A DNA stretch of 64,000 nucleotides from Dyella_A sp049445995 (lineage in GTDB: Bacteria; Pseudomonadota; Gammaproteobacteria; Xanthomonadales; Rhodanobacteraceae). Position 1 is the stretch's first letter. Every line of letters starts with the position of its first letter. The stretch lies in the NCBI RefSeq assembly GCF_049445995.1, contig NZ_JBMSDZ010000005.1, positions 175,607 through 239,606 of the forward strand. The letters run 5' to 3'. The notes under the pieces are model-generated. The model saw only the letters and a program-made list of their open reading frames with translations, did not search any database and was not told the DNA's origin. The position numbers and the translations under genes are program-made. Positions 6,909 to 14,408 of the stretch are shown one piece after another.

Positions 6909-8870
6909 TCAGGAGAGCCAGCGGCTGCGCACCAACTGGCGTGCGCGGCGACCTGGCCCAGAAACGGCGAGGCCACCGCGTTGGGTGGCCTCGTCAGTCG
7001 TTGTGGTGGTCACGGGGTCGGGCGGATCTGCCATCCCCAGTTGTCGCTCCAGCTCGCGCCAATGGCGTTCGTCGAAGCGATCCAGTCCCGCCGCTGAAGC
7101 GGCTGCGCGGGCGTAGACGTAGCAGTCCAGCGCCTCGTTACGCTCGCGCATCTTTTGCCACTCCCGGATGGGAAAGCCATTCCGGTCGCGTCGGGTGATG
7201 AGTTGTTCCGCGCAGAGCTGCTGGATGAACTCCGCGTCCACATGCGGCAGATGGATGAATCCGGCCGGATAGATCGCGGTGATACCGTCCTCGGCCACAT
7301 CCGCCGATTTGCGCAGGTTGTTGTAGAGCTCGAGCTTGGCAATGCCGACGGCGACCGAGAACACCTTGATGCCTCGGCGCAGCTTCTTGCCGCCCTTGGA
7401 TATATCCACGGCGGTGGGGGTCCCGATCAGTGCCGCGCCGCGCGCGACACCTTTGATGGCCATGACGCGCGGGTCGCGACTGGCCCGCACGAAGGTATAG
7501 GCCTCTTGGGTGGCAAAGCCAGTGTCTAAGGCGAACCGTGCCAGCGGCATCGCCGCGCCGGACGCATGGGTCCAGTTCTCCGCGAGCAGATCCGCCAGTT
7601 GTTTCCAAACCGCATCCCGCGCGGTGTCGCCCATCAAGACGCGATGCTCGATCAGCCATGATTCCTTGCCGCGCCCGAAGGCCCAGATGGAGGCTTCGAT
7701 GCGATCCTTCTGGACATCCGCGCCGCCCACCAGCAGGAGTCCACCGGGAGGAATCGAACCGACCGGGTAGTCCTCGCGCCGCTCGACGAGGCGTTGCCAA
7801 TCCGGTGCTTCGCCTTCCTCGACCCAGGTCTCACCCAGTTCGGTGTTCTTGAACGTCTTGATGGCCGCCGCAGAACCCGACTCCTTGCTCACAGCCAGTT
7901 CCCAGGCGACGGCGATCTCGCGCCAACCGCGCCAGCCGACCGGGCTGTAGAGTGACGACAAGTGAAAGCCAGCCGTCTTGGCGCCATTCTCTGGTGCCAA
8001 TGCGCGCCACTCGCCGTGTTCCAGCATCCAGGTCTTGTGGTGCTCGGAAATCGGCGCATCGCAGGATTCGCAAACATAGGCGGCGCTTTCCGGCTGGCCT
8101 TTCTCCCACCGCAGTTGTTCGAAGCGCAGCCACTGCCGGTGCGAGCAGTGTGGGCAGGGCACAAAGTAGCGGCGCTGATCGGATGCCTCATATTCCCGTT
8201 CGATGGCGCTCGCGCCCGAGATTGTTGGCGTCGAGACGATGAAAATCTTGCGTCGCGCGAAGGTTCGGGTACGCGCTTCGGCCAGTGAAATCGCGTCGCC
8301 TTCACCCTCAACGTCAAGCGGATAGCCGTCCACCTCGTCGAGGAACAGGTAACGCACTGGCATCGACCGCAGTCCGACTGCGCTGTTGGCGCCCGTCATC
8401 ACCAGGACGCCGCCCCGGAACTCCTTCGCGAGAATGGTGTTGCCCGAGTCCCGGCTCCTGGCCGGTGCGATTAGCTCTGCAAGAACGCCCGACTCCTCGA
8501 TCAGGGGATCGATCCGCTGCTTGGAGTTGCGCTTGGCCATCTCGACTGTCGGCCAGACCGCCATCATCGGGCCGGGCGCGTGGTGGATGACGTAGCCGAT
8601 CCAGTTTGATCCCATCTCGGTCGCGCCGAGCTGAGCAGCCTTCATGAACACAACGCGCTCGACCGGGGATGTCGGCGACAGGCAGTCCATGATCGCCTTT
8701 AGGTACGGCGTGCGACTGGTCCGCCAGCGGCCCGGTTCGGCGGACGCTTTGCTGGAAAGCATCCGGTGCCGATCCGACCATTCGGATACGGTCAGCAGTG
8801 GGTCTGGCGTCAGTCCTTCTCGCCAGGCGCGCTCGATTTCCGCCGCGCCTTCGTAATCCACGTCCAGCAT
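6909..8870 (-). CDS. Terminase large subunit, lambda gpA family
   Basis: A 653-residue packaging motor and nuclease. The N-terminal ATPase domain has a Walker-A-like KAAQLGATE (about residue 78) and Walker B YLFLDEVDG (about 175), followed by the coupling motif IVSTPT. Two CxxC-type pairs (CPHCSHRQW and CESCDAP) form a zinc-ribbon insert typical of the GpA family. The C-terminal half holds the RNase-H-like nuclease region around ALDTGFATQEAY. It cuts the concatemer at cos and drives DNA into the prohead. ATGA overlap with the small subunit. Confidence 0.95.
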   Translation of the reverse strand: MLDVDYEGAAEIERAWREGLTPDPLLTVSEWSDRHRMLSSKASAEPGRWRTSRTPYLKAIMDCLSPTSPVERVVFMKAAQLGATEMGSNWIGYVIHHAPGPMMAVWPTVEMAKRNSKQRIDPLIEESGVLAELIAPARSRDSGNTILAKEFRGGVLVMTGANSAVGLRSMPVRYLFLDEVDGYPLDVEGEGDAISLAEARTRTFARRKIFIVSTPTISGASAIEREYEASDQRRYFVPCPHCSHRQWLRFEQLRWEKGQPESAAYVCESCDAPISEHHKTWMLEHGEWRALAPENGAKTAGFHLSSLYSPVGWRGWREIAVAWELAVSKESGSAAAIKTFKNTELGETWVEEGEAPDWQRLVERREDYPVGSIPPGGLLLVGGADVQKDRIEASIWAFGRGKESWLIEHRVLMGDTARDAVWKQLADLLAENWTHASGAAMPLARFALDTGFATQEAYTFVRASRDPRVMAIKGVARGAALIGTPTAVDISKGGKKLRRGIKVFSVAVGIAKLELYNNLRKSADVAEDGITAIYPAGFIHLPHVDAEFIQQLCAEQLITRRDRNGFPIREWQKMRERNEALDCYVYARAAASAAGLDRFDERHWRELERQLGMADPPDPVTTTTTDEATQRGGLAVSGPGRRARQLVRSRWLS

Positions 8871-9406
8871 CAGTCCACCCGAGGACGCAATTCGCCCAGC
8901 TCTTGCAGGTGCTCGCGCACTGCGGCTTCCAGTGCCACGTGCATGGCATGCGGATCGACATCGAGCCTGGCAGCCATCTGCGCCGAAATTCGCGCGGGCC
9001 AGTTGAGCCAGGCATCGCGCTCGGAGCGCGCCAGCTTGAACACATGCGCGATGGCCTGTGGGCGATCGACCAGTTCACCTTTCAGGCGGGCCAGTCGCAC
9101 CTTGTTAGTTTGCGCCTTGACCACTTCATTGACCGTGCGGGCTTGGAGCAACGACGTGCCACCAGTGGGTAAGGCGGCAGGCCCATCGTTCGGCGGTGTG
9201 CTGGCGTCCGGCACGACCACTTTGGCCGCCTTGGCGCGGGTACCTGCCTTGGGCACATCGGAGTTGCGCGCCCACTCGCGATCCGCCCGGTCGGCATCGA
9301 TGGTTCCGTCAGCCTCCGGCGTGATGCGCCCGGCGCGAATCGCCTTGTGAACAGCAGTGTCGGTCACGCCACGGTGCCGGGCGTAAGCGCGTATCGAAAT
9401 GCCCAT
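8870..9406 (-). CDS. Terminase small subunit (Nu1-like)
   Basis: From ATG 9406 the protein has 178 residues. It opens with a helix-turn-helix, MGISIRAYARHRGVTDTAVHKAI, matching the winged HTH of Nu1-type subunits that recognise cos. The C-terminal half (AHVFKLARSERDAWLNWPARISAQMAARLDVD) is typical of phage terminase small subunits in Burkholderia/Xanthomonas prophages. A TTG eight codons upstream (9430) is an alternative start; ribosome sites are poor for both. The gene overlaps the large subunit by ATGA. Confidence 0.82.
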   Translation of the reverse strand: MGISIRAYARHRGVTDTAVHKAIRAGRITPEADGTIDADRADREWARNSDVPKAGTRAKAAKVVVPDASTPPNDGPAALPTGGTSLLQARTVNEVVKAQTNKVRLARLKGELVDRPQAIAHVFKLARSERDAWLNWPARISAQMAARLDVDPHAMHVALEAAVREHLQELGELRPRVD

Positions 9407-9455
9407 GGTGAGAACCGGTGGCCCCTTCAATCATTTGATCGTCATTCCTCTGGAT

Positions 9456-9490
9456 TGAGCTTGGCTTCCCTCTGGAACAGCGCGTTCATG
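9456..9490 (+). promoter_or_regulatory. Repeated promoter-like element, copy A
   Basis: TTGGCT at 9461-9466, 17 bases, then GTTCAT at 9484-9489, 36 bases before the ATG at 9525. The half of the spacer next to GTTCAT reads GAACAGCGC, creating a GAAC-N5-GTTC dyad. The same block recurs three more times in the window. The promoter role is inferred from sigma70-like geometry and constant distance to the start. Confidence 0.6.
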
Positions 9491-9524
9491 CCATCACCAT
9501 CCACGACGTCACAAGGAGACGCAC

Positions 9525-9713
9525 ATGACTAAACCAGCCGACAAAGCCATGGAAAACCTGCTTCAGAAAATAGCGTTGGACCACCTGTTCATCGAGTCCT
9601 TGGAGACCCGCAACAGCGACCAACTGGACTTCCACGATGTCAGCGTATGGGCCGTCAAAAGTGCCCTGATGGCCGCTTACGAGGCGGGTCGACAGGCCGC
9701 CAAGGCGGACTGA
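9525..9713 (+). CDS. DUF6900-like small phage protein
   Basis: A 62-residue protein, MTKPADKAMENLLQKIALDHLFIE, ending AAYEAGRQAAKAD. It is an all-helical protein of the DUF6900 type found in proteobacterial phages and islands; no function is known. A clear AAGGAG lies before the ATG. It is the first of three separate rightward genes that each have their own copy of a promoter-like repeat, in the middle of leftward operons. Confidence 0.75.
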   Translation: MTKPADKAMENLLQKIALDHLFIESLETRNSDQLDFHDVSVWAVKSALMAAYEAGRQAAKAD

Positions 9714-9728
9714 AAAAGAAGCCGAGAA

Positions 9729-9761
9729 CGCTTGGCTTCAATCGCGAACAGCGCGTTCATC
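9729..9761 (+). promoter_or_regulatory. Repeated promoter-like element, copy B
   Basis: TTGGCT 9732-9737, a 17-base spacer, GTTCAT 9755-9760. The ATG of the DUF3489 gene is 37 bases on. The 15-mer GAACAGCGCGTTCAT is identical to copy A, while the seven bases before it differ. The position between two same-strand genes suggests that each gene is transcribed from its own site. Confidence 0.6.
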
Positions 9762-9796
9762 ACGTCACCCCATCAACCACTGCCAAGGAGCAGCAC

Positions 9797-10315
9797 ATGA
9801 CCAGCACCCAACTCACCCCGGCCCAGCACGCGATCCTGGCCTACGCACTCGAACACTCCAGCGGCAAGATCGACTGGTTCCCCGACAACATCAAAGGCGG
9901 CGCACGCAAGAAGGTGCTCGACGGGCTTTTCAATCGCGCTTTGATCACCACCAACGGCACCGACTGGTTCGTCGCCGCCGAGGGCTACGACGCAATGGGT
10001 CGCGCCCGTCCCGCGCATGCGCCCATGGATGCAGACCCCGAAATCGAGGCCGCCGTGTCGTCGGCCGAGGCTGAGTGGGCCAAGGACGCCATCGAGCAGA
10101 CCAAGCCGCGCACGCGCGAGAACAGCAAGCAGGCCGAAGTGCTCCGGATGCTGCAGCGTCCCGAAGGCGCCACGATTGCTCAGATCTGCGGCGTGACCGG
10201 CTGGCAAGCGCACACCGTGCGCGGCACCTTCGCCGGCGCCTTCAAGAGAAAACTCGGTCTGACCATCGTTTCGGACAAGGCGCCGGGCGGTGAGCGGATC
10301 TACCGGATTGCCTGA
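9797..10315 (+). CDS. DUF3489 domain protein
   Basis: A 172-residue protein from ATG 9797, which has AAGGAG ahead of it; the in-frame upstream extension is spurious. The N-terminal half (LTPAQHAILAYALEHSSGKIDWFPDNIKGG) and the C-terminal winged-helix-like half (KQAEVLRMLQRPEGATIAQICGVTGWQAHTVRG) match DUF3489 proteins. The HTH look of IAQICGVTGWQAHTVRGTFAGAFKR suggests DNA binding. The role is unknown; such genes are common in proteobacterial mobile elements. Confidence 0.82.
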   Translation: MTSTQLTPAQHAILAYALEHSSGKIDWFPDNIKGGARKKVLDGLFNRALITTNGTDWFVAAEGYDAMGRARPAHAPMDADPEIEAAVSSAEAEWAKDAIEQTKPRTRENSKQAEVLRMLQRPEGATIAQICGVTGWQAHTVRGTFAGAFKRKLGLTIVSDKAPGGERIYRIA

Positions 10316-10342
10316 TCAAAAAGATCGAGAAAGAGGCCAAGA

Positions 10343-10377
10343 CTCGCTTGGCTTCTCAATCGAACAGCGCGTTACTA
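10343..10377 (+). promoter_or_regulatory. Repeated promoter-like element, copy C
   Basis: TTGGCT 10348-10353, a 17-base spacer ending GAACAGCGC, then GTTACT 10371-10376, a slightly different distal hexamer. The next ATG is 37 bases downstream at 10413. The geometry is identical to copies A and B. Confidence 0.55.
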
Positions 10378-10412
10378 CGGGTGTCGCAAAGATCAGACCC
10401 CAAGGAGCCACG

Positions 10413-10781
10413 ATGACCACCGCCAGCCAGATTCCCGCCACTCAGAACGATGCCTGGGGCTTTTGGGGCACGATGAACGAGCACGCCAGCGCCGCGTGGC
10501 CCTTGGCGATGACCGCCGTCTCGGACGCCACACACCAGCCCCTTGAATCGGTACGGACCTTCCTCGACAGCCGCCACGGTCGCCACTTTGCCGACGACGT
10601 CCAGAACGGCCTGTACCAAGGCCAGGCCTTGCAGGATGCGATCAACGCCGCCACCCAGCGCTGGATGGGCTGGACGATTGGCCGCCAGACCAGCAAGGAC
10701 TACGGCATCCCGCGCGGCCTGCCTTACCTCACAGGCTTTGTGATTCACTGCGAGATCGTCGAGGAATCGCTCGTCGCCTGA
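10413..10781 (+). CDS. Hypothetical phage protein (122 aa)
   Basis: I do not recognise a family. From ATG 10413 (with CAAGGAG upstream) it encodes MTTASQIPATQNDAWGFWGT, a helical protein rich in W and H, with VRTFLDSRHGRHFADDV and RWMGWTIGRQTSKDYGIPRGLPYLTGFV. The end reads VIHCEIVEESLVA. Similar small proteins accompany DUF3489/DUF6900 genes in proteobacterial elements. Its last 37 bases overlap, tail to tail, the end of the methyltransferase gene on the other strand. Confidence 0.65.
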   Translation: MTTASQIPATQNDAWGFWGTMNEHASAAWPLAMTAVSDATHQPLESVRTFLDSRHGRHFADDVQNGLYQGQALQDAINAATQRWMGWTIGRQTSKDYGIPRGLPYLTGFVIHCEIVEESLVA

Positions 10782-12010
10782 TCATCGAACAACGCGCCAT
10801 CCGACTCACGCGTGGCCTGCTTTCCGGTCCAGCCCTGCCAGCGGCGCACGATCACATCGACGTACTTAGGATCGAGTTCGATCAGCCGCGCGATGCGGCC
10901 TGACTTCTCGGCTGCAATTAGCGTGGTGCCAGAGCCGCCGAAAGGATCAAGTACCACGTTGCCAGGACGACTCGAGTTGCGGATCGCGCGCTCAACCAGT
11001 TCCACCGGCTTCATCGTCGGGTGCAGATCATTCTTCAGTGGCTTCTTGATGCTCCAGACGTCGCCCTGGTCGCGGTCGCCGCACCAGTGACGCTGCGCGC
11101 CCTCGGGCCATCCGTACAGGATCGGCTCGTACTGGCGCTGATAGTCGGCGCGGCCCAGCGTGAAGGTGTTTTTTGCCCAGATGATGAAGGTCGACCACTT
11201 GCCGCCGGCGGCGCGGAACGCTGCCTGCAGCACGTCGAGTTCGCTGGAAGACATCGCCACGTAGATGCCACCCCGGCAATGCGCGATGGTCGGCGTCAGC
11301 GCCGCCAGTAGGAAGTCGTAGAAGCCGTCGCCGAGGTTGTCGTTCAGGATCGCACGATCCTTGCCGCGCATTTTGTCCTTGGCGCTGTTGGCGTAGTTCA
11401 CGTTGTACGGCGGGTCGGTAAATACCATGTCCACCGGCGCGCCATCGAGAAGGCGGTCGTAGCTGTCGGCGACCGTAGAGTCGCCGCAAAACAGGCGGTG
11501 ACCACCGAGCAGCCAGACATCCCCAGGACGCGAGACTGGCGTCTCTGGCATCTCGGGCATGGCGTCATCGTCGGTCTGGCCTTGGCCATCCGATTCGTCG
11601 CCGGCCATCAGCTCCGCCAACGCATCGGCATCGAAGCCGGTCAGCGACAGATCGAAGTCATCATCCTGCAGAGCGGCGATCTCGATGCGCAGCATCGCAT
11701 CATCCCAGCCGGCGTTCTCGGCGATGCGGTTATCCGCGATCACCAGGGCCCGGCGCTGCGTGGGGCTCAGATGATCGAGCACGACCACCGGCACTGCGTC
11801 CAACCCGAGTTTCTGTGCGGCGGCGAGCCGTCCGTGCCCGGCGACGATGACGCCATCGCTGCCGGCCAGAATCGGATTGGTGAATCCGAACTCGGCAATC
11901 GACGCGGCGATCTGTGCCACCTGATCGTCCGAGTGGGTGCGCGCATTGCGGGCGTATGGCACCAGCTTGGCCGTCGGCCACTGCTCGATCTTGTCGGCCA
12001 GCCAGTTCAT
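10745..12010 (-). CDS. ParB-domain DNA methyltransferase (DPPY type)
   Basis: A 421-residue protein. Residues 1-110 form a ParB/Srx-like nuclease-CTPase fold (YARNARTHSDDQVAQIAASI, GHGRLAAAQKLG). The rest is a beta-class amino-methyltransferase: catalytic motif IV TDPPYNV precedes the AdoMet motif DPFGGSGTT. DPPY fits N6-adenine or N4-cytosine methylation. It probably protects phage DNA from host restriction or marks replicated DNA. It overlaps the upstream paralogue by four bases. No cognate endonuclease gene is present. Confidence 0.9.
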   Translation of the reverse strand: MNWLADKIEQWPTAKLVPYARNARTHSDDQVAQIAASIAEFGFTNPILAGSDGVIVAGHGRLAAAQKLGLDAVPVVVLDHLSPTQRRALVIADNRIAENAGWDDAMLRIEIAALQDDDFDLSLTGFDADALAELMAGDESDGQGQTDDDAMPEMPETPVSRPGDVWLLGGHRLFCGDSTVADSYDRLLDGAPVDMVFTDPPYNVNYANSAKDKMRGKDRAILNDNLGDGFYDFLLAALTPTIAHCRGGIYVAMSSSELDVLQAAFRAAGGKWSTFIIWAKNTFTLGRADYQRQYEPILYGWPEGAQRHWCGDRDQGDVWSIKKPLKNDLHPTMKPVELVERAIRNSSRPGNVVLDPFGGSGTTLIAAEKSGRIARLIELDPKYVDVIVRRWQGWTGKQATRESDGALFDDQATSDSSTISQ

Positions 12011-13419
12011 GCCGCCACCTCCATTTCGCGTTCAGTGGCGATCTCGTCGAAAGATTGGCCGGTGGCGATGAGCGTGACCGGCACGCCGGGGTGGTTTTGC
12101 TGAAAACGCTTGATGGCCACGTCCACGTACTCCGGCGCAATTTCCACACTGCGGCAGATACGACCAGTGCGTTGCGCGGCCAGCATCGTCGTGCCACTGC
12201 CACCGAAGGGCTCGAACACGACGTCACCCGAATCGGTGTACGCCTCGATGGCAAACTCAGGCAATGCGACCGGGAACACGGCCGGGTGATCAATGTCCTG
12301 CCCGATCTTGCCCTTGTGGCGCATCACGCGAATCACCGAGTCGGGGATTCGGGTGTCCTGCGTCGGCTGACCCTTGTGCGTCCAGCCGCCGACCTCGCCA
12401 TCCTTACCGCGCATCGCCGTGGACGACCCGTCAGCGCGCAGGTGCGATTCCTGGCCTGCGTGCTTGCAAGGAACAATCTTGTTGGGTTTGCGGGTGCTGC
12501 GATTGAAGTGGAAAACAAACTCGAAGCTGGGAGCCAATCGGCCCTGCCAGTCGCCGGGCATGCCTGGCCCCTGATCCCAGACGTACCACGCGAAGCGCCG
12601 CCACCCTAGCTGACGCATCCAGGACAGCCAGCCGTCCCAATAGGGGATGACTTCGTTGTCGCGGTGGATCAGCCCAAGATTGACCAGCACCTGTCCGTCG
12701 CCCGCCATCGGCAGATGTGCGAACACACCGCGCATCAGGACATCCCAATCGGCAATGCCGCCGGAGGTGTAGTCGCGCTGGTTGCCATACGGCGGCGAGG
12801 TGAAGCAAAGCTGCGCGGTGTCACCCTGCATCAGCGTGGCGACCACGGCTGGGTCGGTGGCGTCGCCACAGATCAACCGGTGCGAGCCGATGGCCCAGAC
12901 ATCGCCCTCGCGCGACACCGCCACCACTGGCGTATCAGGTATGTCATCAGTCGTATCGGGTTCATCGGCGTCTACACCATCCTGCGCCGCCGGTTCACCT
13001 TCAGTCGACGGGGCATCTGCCAGCAGCGCATCGATCTCGATGTTCTCGAAGCCGGTCAGCGCCAGTTCGAAACCCGCTTCGGAAAGCTCCGCCAGTTCGA
13101 GCGCCAACATCTCCTCATCCCAGCCAGCGTCAAGCGCCAGCCGGTTGTCGGCGATGACCAAGGCGCGCTTTTGCGCGGTGGTGAGATGGGCCAGTTCGAT
13201 CACCGGCACCTGATCCAGCCCCAGCTTGCGTGCAGCAGCCAAACGACCGTGGCCCGCGATGATGCCGTTGTCGCCATCAACCAGGACCGGGTTCGTCCAG
13301 CCATATTCGACGATGCTGGCGGCGATCTTGGTGATCTGCGCATCGGAATGTGTGCGCGGATTGCGGGCGTAGGGAATCAGCGCCTCGACCTTGCGGTACT
13401 CGACGTTGAGCGTATTCAA
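12007..13419 (-). CDS. ParB-domain DNA methyltransferase (SPPY type)
   Basis: 470 residues from TTG 13419, preceded by AGGA; a longer reading frame upstream crosses a terminator hairpin and is unlikely. It has the same plan as its downstream neighbour: a ParB/Srx domain (IPYARNPRTHSDAQI, IIAGHGRLAAARKLGL), an acidic linker, motif IV TSPPYGN and the AdoMet motif EPFGGSGTT. SPPY is typical of N4-cytosine enzymes. The two genes look like an ancient tandem duplication with divergent specificity. Confidence 0.88.
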   Translation of the reverse strand: MNTLNVEYRKVEALIPYARNPRTHSDAQITKIAASIVEYGWTNPVLVDGDNGIIAGHGRLAAARKLGLDQVPVIELAHLTTAQKRALVIADNRLALDAGWDEEMLALELAELSEAGFELALTGFENIEIDALLADAPSTEGEPAAQDGVDADEPDTTDDIPDTPVVAVSREGDVWAIGSHRLICGDATDPAVVATLMQGDTAQLCFTSPPYGNQRDYTSGGIADWDVLMRGVFAHLPMAGDGQVLVNLGLIHRDNEVIPYWDGWLSWMRQLGWRRFAWYVWDQGPGMPGDWQGRLAPSFEFVFHFNRSTRKPNKIVPCKHAGQESHLRADGSSTAMRGKDGEVGGWTHKGQPTQDTRIPDSVIRVMRHKGKIGQDIDHPAVFPVALPEFAIEAYTDSGDVVFEPFGGSGTTMLAAQRTGRICRSVEIAPEYVDVAIKRFQQNHPGVPVTLIATGQSFDEIATEREMEVAA

Positions 13420-13440
13420 AGATGGTGTCCTGAAAATAGA

Positions 13441-13474
13441 AAACCCGCCGACGACAACCGTGGGCGGGTTTTTG
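13441..13474 (-). terminator. Terminator hairpin ahead of the methyltransferase operon
   Basis: AACCCGCC (13442-13449) pairs with GGCGGGTT (13463-13470). Read leftward, the stem is followed by TTTTCTATTTTC, immediately before the ribosome site of the methyltransferase at 13419. It may end transcripts from the 13798-22771 operon or act as an attenuator. A T-run also follows on the + strand. Confidence 0.65.
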
Positions 13475-13480
13475 GGGTTG

Positions 13481-13531
13481 GTGCGAACTGACGGGGTGCG
13501 AACTGCGAACCGTGCGAACCTTGGTTCGCAC
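13481..13531. repeat. GTGCGAAC iterons
   Basis: Direct copies of (G)TGCGAAC at 13481-13488, 13496-13503, 13504-13510 and 13512-13519. The last forms a perfect inverted repeat, GTGCGAACC-TT-GGTTCGCAC (13512-13531). It looks like a regulator-binding array or replication iterons. It lies in a 327-base stretch without genes between the methyltransferases and the DUF6362-like gene. Confidence 0.7.
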
Positions 13532-13570
13532 CCTGACGCTAAAAAAGCGCCGCGCTCGCGCCCCCCGCAT

Positions 13571-13660
13571 TGCTTTCTGGCCGGGAAGGACCCGTCGCAA
13601 CGGGTCGTGGCCATCGCGAGCCAGAAACGACGAAGGCCACAGATCGCTCCGTGGCCTTCA
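13571..13660. other. Stacked inverted repeats (structured intergenic region)
   Basis: TTTCTGGC (13574-13581) pairs with GCCAGAAA (13620-13627) and encloses GACCCGT-CGCA-ACGGGTC (13589-13606). A second stem follows: GAAGGCCAC (13632-13640) with GTGGCCTTC (13651-13659). There is no strong T-run, so these are not simple terminators. I see no ORF from here to 13797. Confidence 0.55.
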
Positions 13661-13797
13661 CGCACCCAATGCTAGCAAGATTAGCCGTAATACTAGCGAA
13701 AAAACCTCAGGATGTTGCACGCGAAAAAGTGACTGAAACCCGCATCGACACGCAGGATTCCCAACGACTTCGCGACTGTTCGCAACTACACCCAACG

Positions 13798-14202
13798 TCA
13801 GCGGCAATTGCCGGCTGCCCCAGTTTTCTTTTCCATCCGCAGGTGCACGGCGACCAGTTCCAGTGCCGTCTGCCAGCGACGCCAGGCGGTTGTTCGGTCA
13901 CAGGCAAAGCGGCAACAGATATCCTTCCACGGATACCGTTGTGCTCGCATCCAGACGAGGTGTCGCTGTTCTTCTTCCAGCCACTGAACCCACCGCATGG
14001 TCTCCAGCATCCGGTCGATGGCAGCAGGGTCGGGAGGAAAGCGGTAGACCCGTGGCTCAGCTCCCAGGTTTTCCCAGGGCATGCGTTTGATCGCCGGCCA
14101 GCAGTTGAAGTAGCCCTGCACCCGAACCGGAGGAAGGCGGTGGGCGGTTCGTGCGGCCTCGATGAATCGGTCCGCCACAGTCTCGATCGTCCACTCAGCC
14201 AT
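13798..14202 (-). CDS. DUF6362-like phage protein with HTH
   Basis: 134 residues from ATG 14202, which has AGGAG seven bases before it. The N-terminus WTIETVADRFIEAARTAHRLPPVRVQGYFNCWP is characteristic of DUF6362-type prophage proteins. The C-terminal part, YPWKDICCRFACDRTTAWRRWQTAL, reads as a sigma-region-4-like helix-turn-helix. A role in late gene control is conceivable from its position at the end of the early operon, but this is inference. It overlaps the preceding gene by eight bases. Confidence 0.7.
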   Translation of the reverse strand: MAEWTIETVADRFIEAARTAHRLPPVRVQGYFNCWPAIKRMPWENLGAEPRVYRFPPDPAAIDRMLETMRWVQWLEEEQRHLVWMRAQRYPWKDICCRFACDRTTAWRRWQTALELVAVHLRMEKKTGAAGNCR

Positions 14203-14407
14203 GGCGACGCTCCTTCGGCCCGTACAGCCGATCGCCGATACGGCGAAGCAGTTCACGTTCGACCCAGTCGAGCCGCATGTCGTCGGGCGATATCACCAGG
14301 ATCTGTTGGTCGCGCCAGCCCTCGCGCTTGATCTGCTCCGGATCGGGTCGCGGATCGGGTTGCAGTCGAGCCAGGGCACAGCGGTATGCGGGAGTCGGAA
14401 CCTTCAT
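14195..14407 (-). CDS. Hypothetical phage protein (70 aa)
   Basis: MKVPTPAYRCALARLQPDPRP... from ATG 14407 with GGAGGTGTGAC upstream, an excellent ribosome site. It is basic and helical, with DDMRLDWVERELLRRIGDRLYGPKER at the end. No family is recognised. It starts one base after the RuvC-like gene stops and overlaps the next gene, so it is co-translated within the operon. Confidence 0.6.
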   Translation of the reverse strand: MKVPTPAYRCALARLQPDPRPDPEQIKREGWRDQQILVISPDDMRLDWVERELLRRIGDRLYGPKERRHG

Positions 14408-14408
14408 G

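Noticed and set aside
13481..13531. tRNA or rRNA fragment
   Set aside because: No cloverleaf can be formed; only simple iterons are present.
13420..13665. Upstream extension of the SPPY methyltransferase to 552 residues
   Set aside because: It would run through a terminator hairpin and repeats, and the TTG at 13419 has a ribosome site and the family start.
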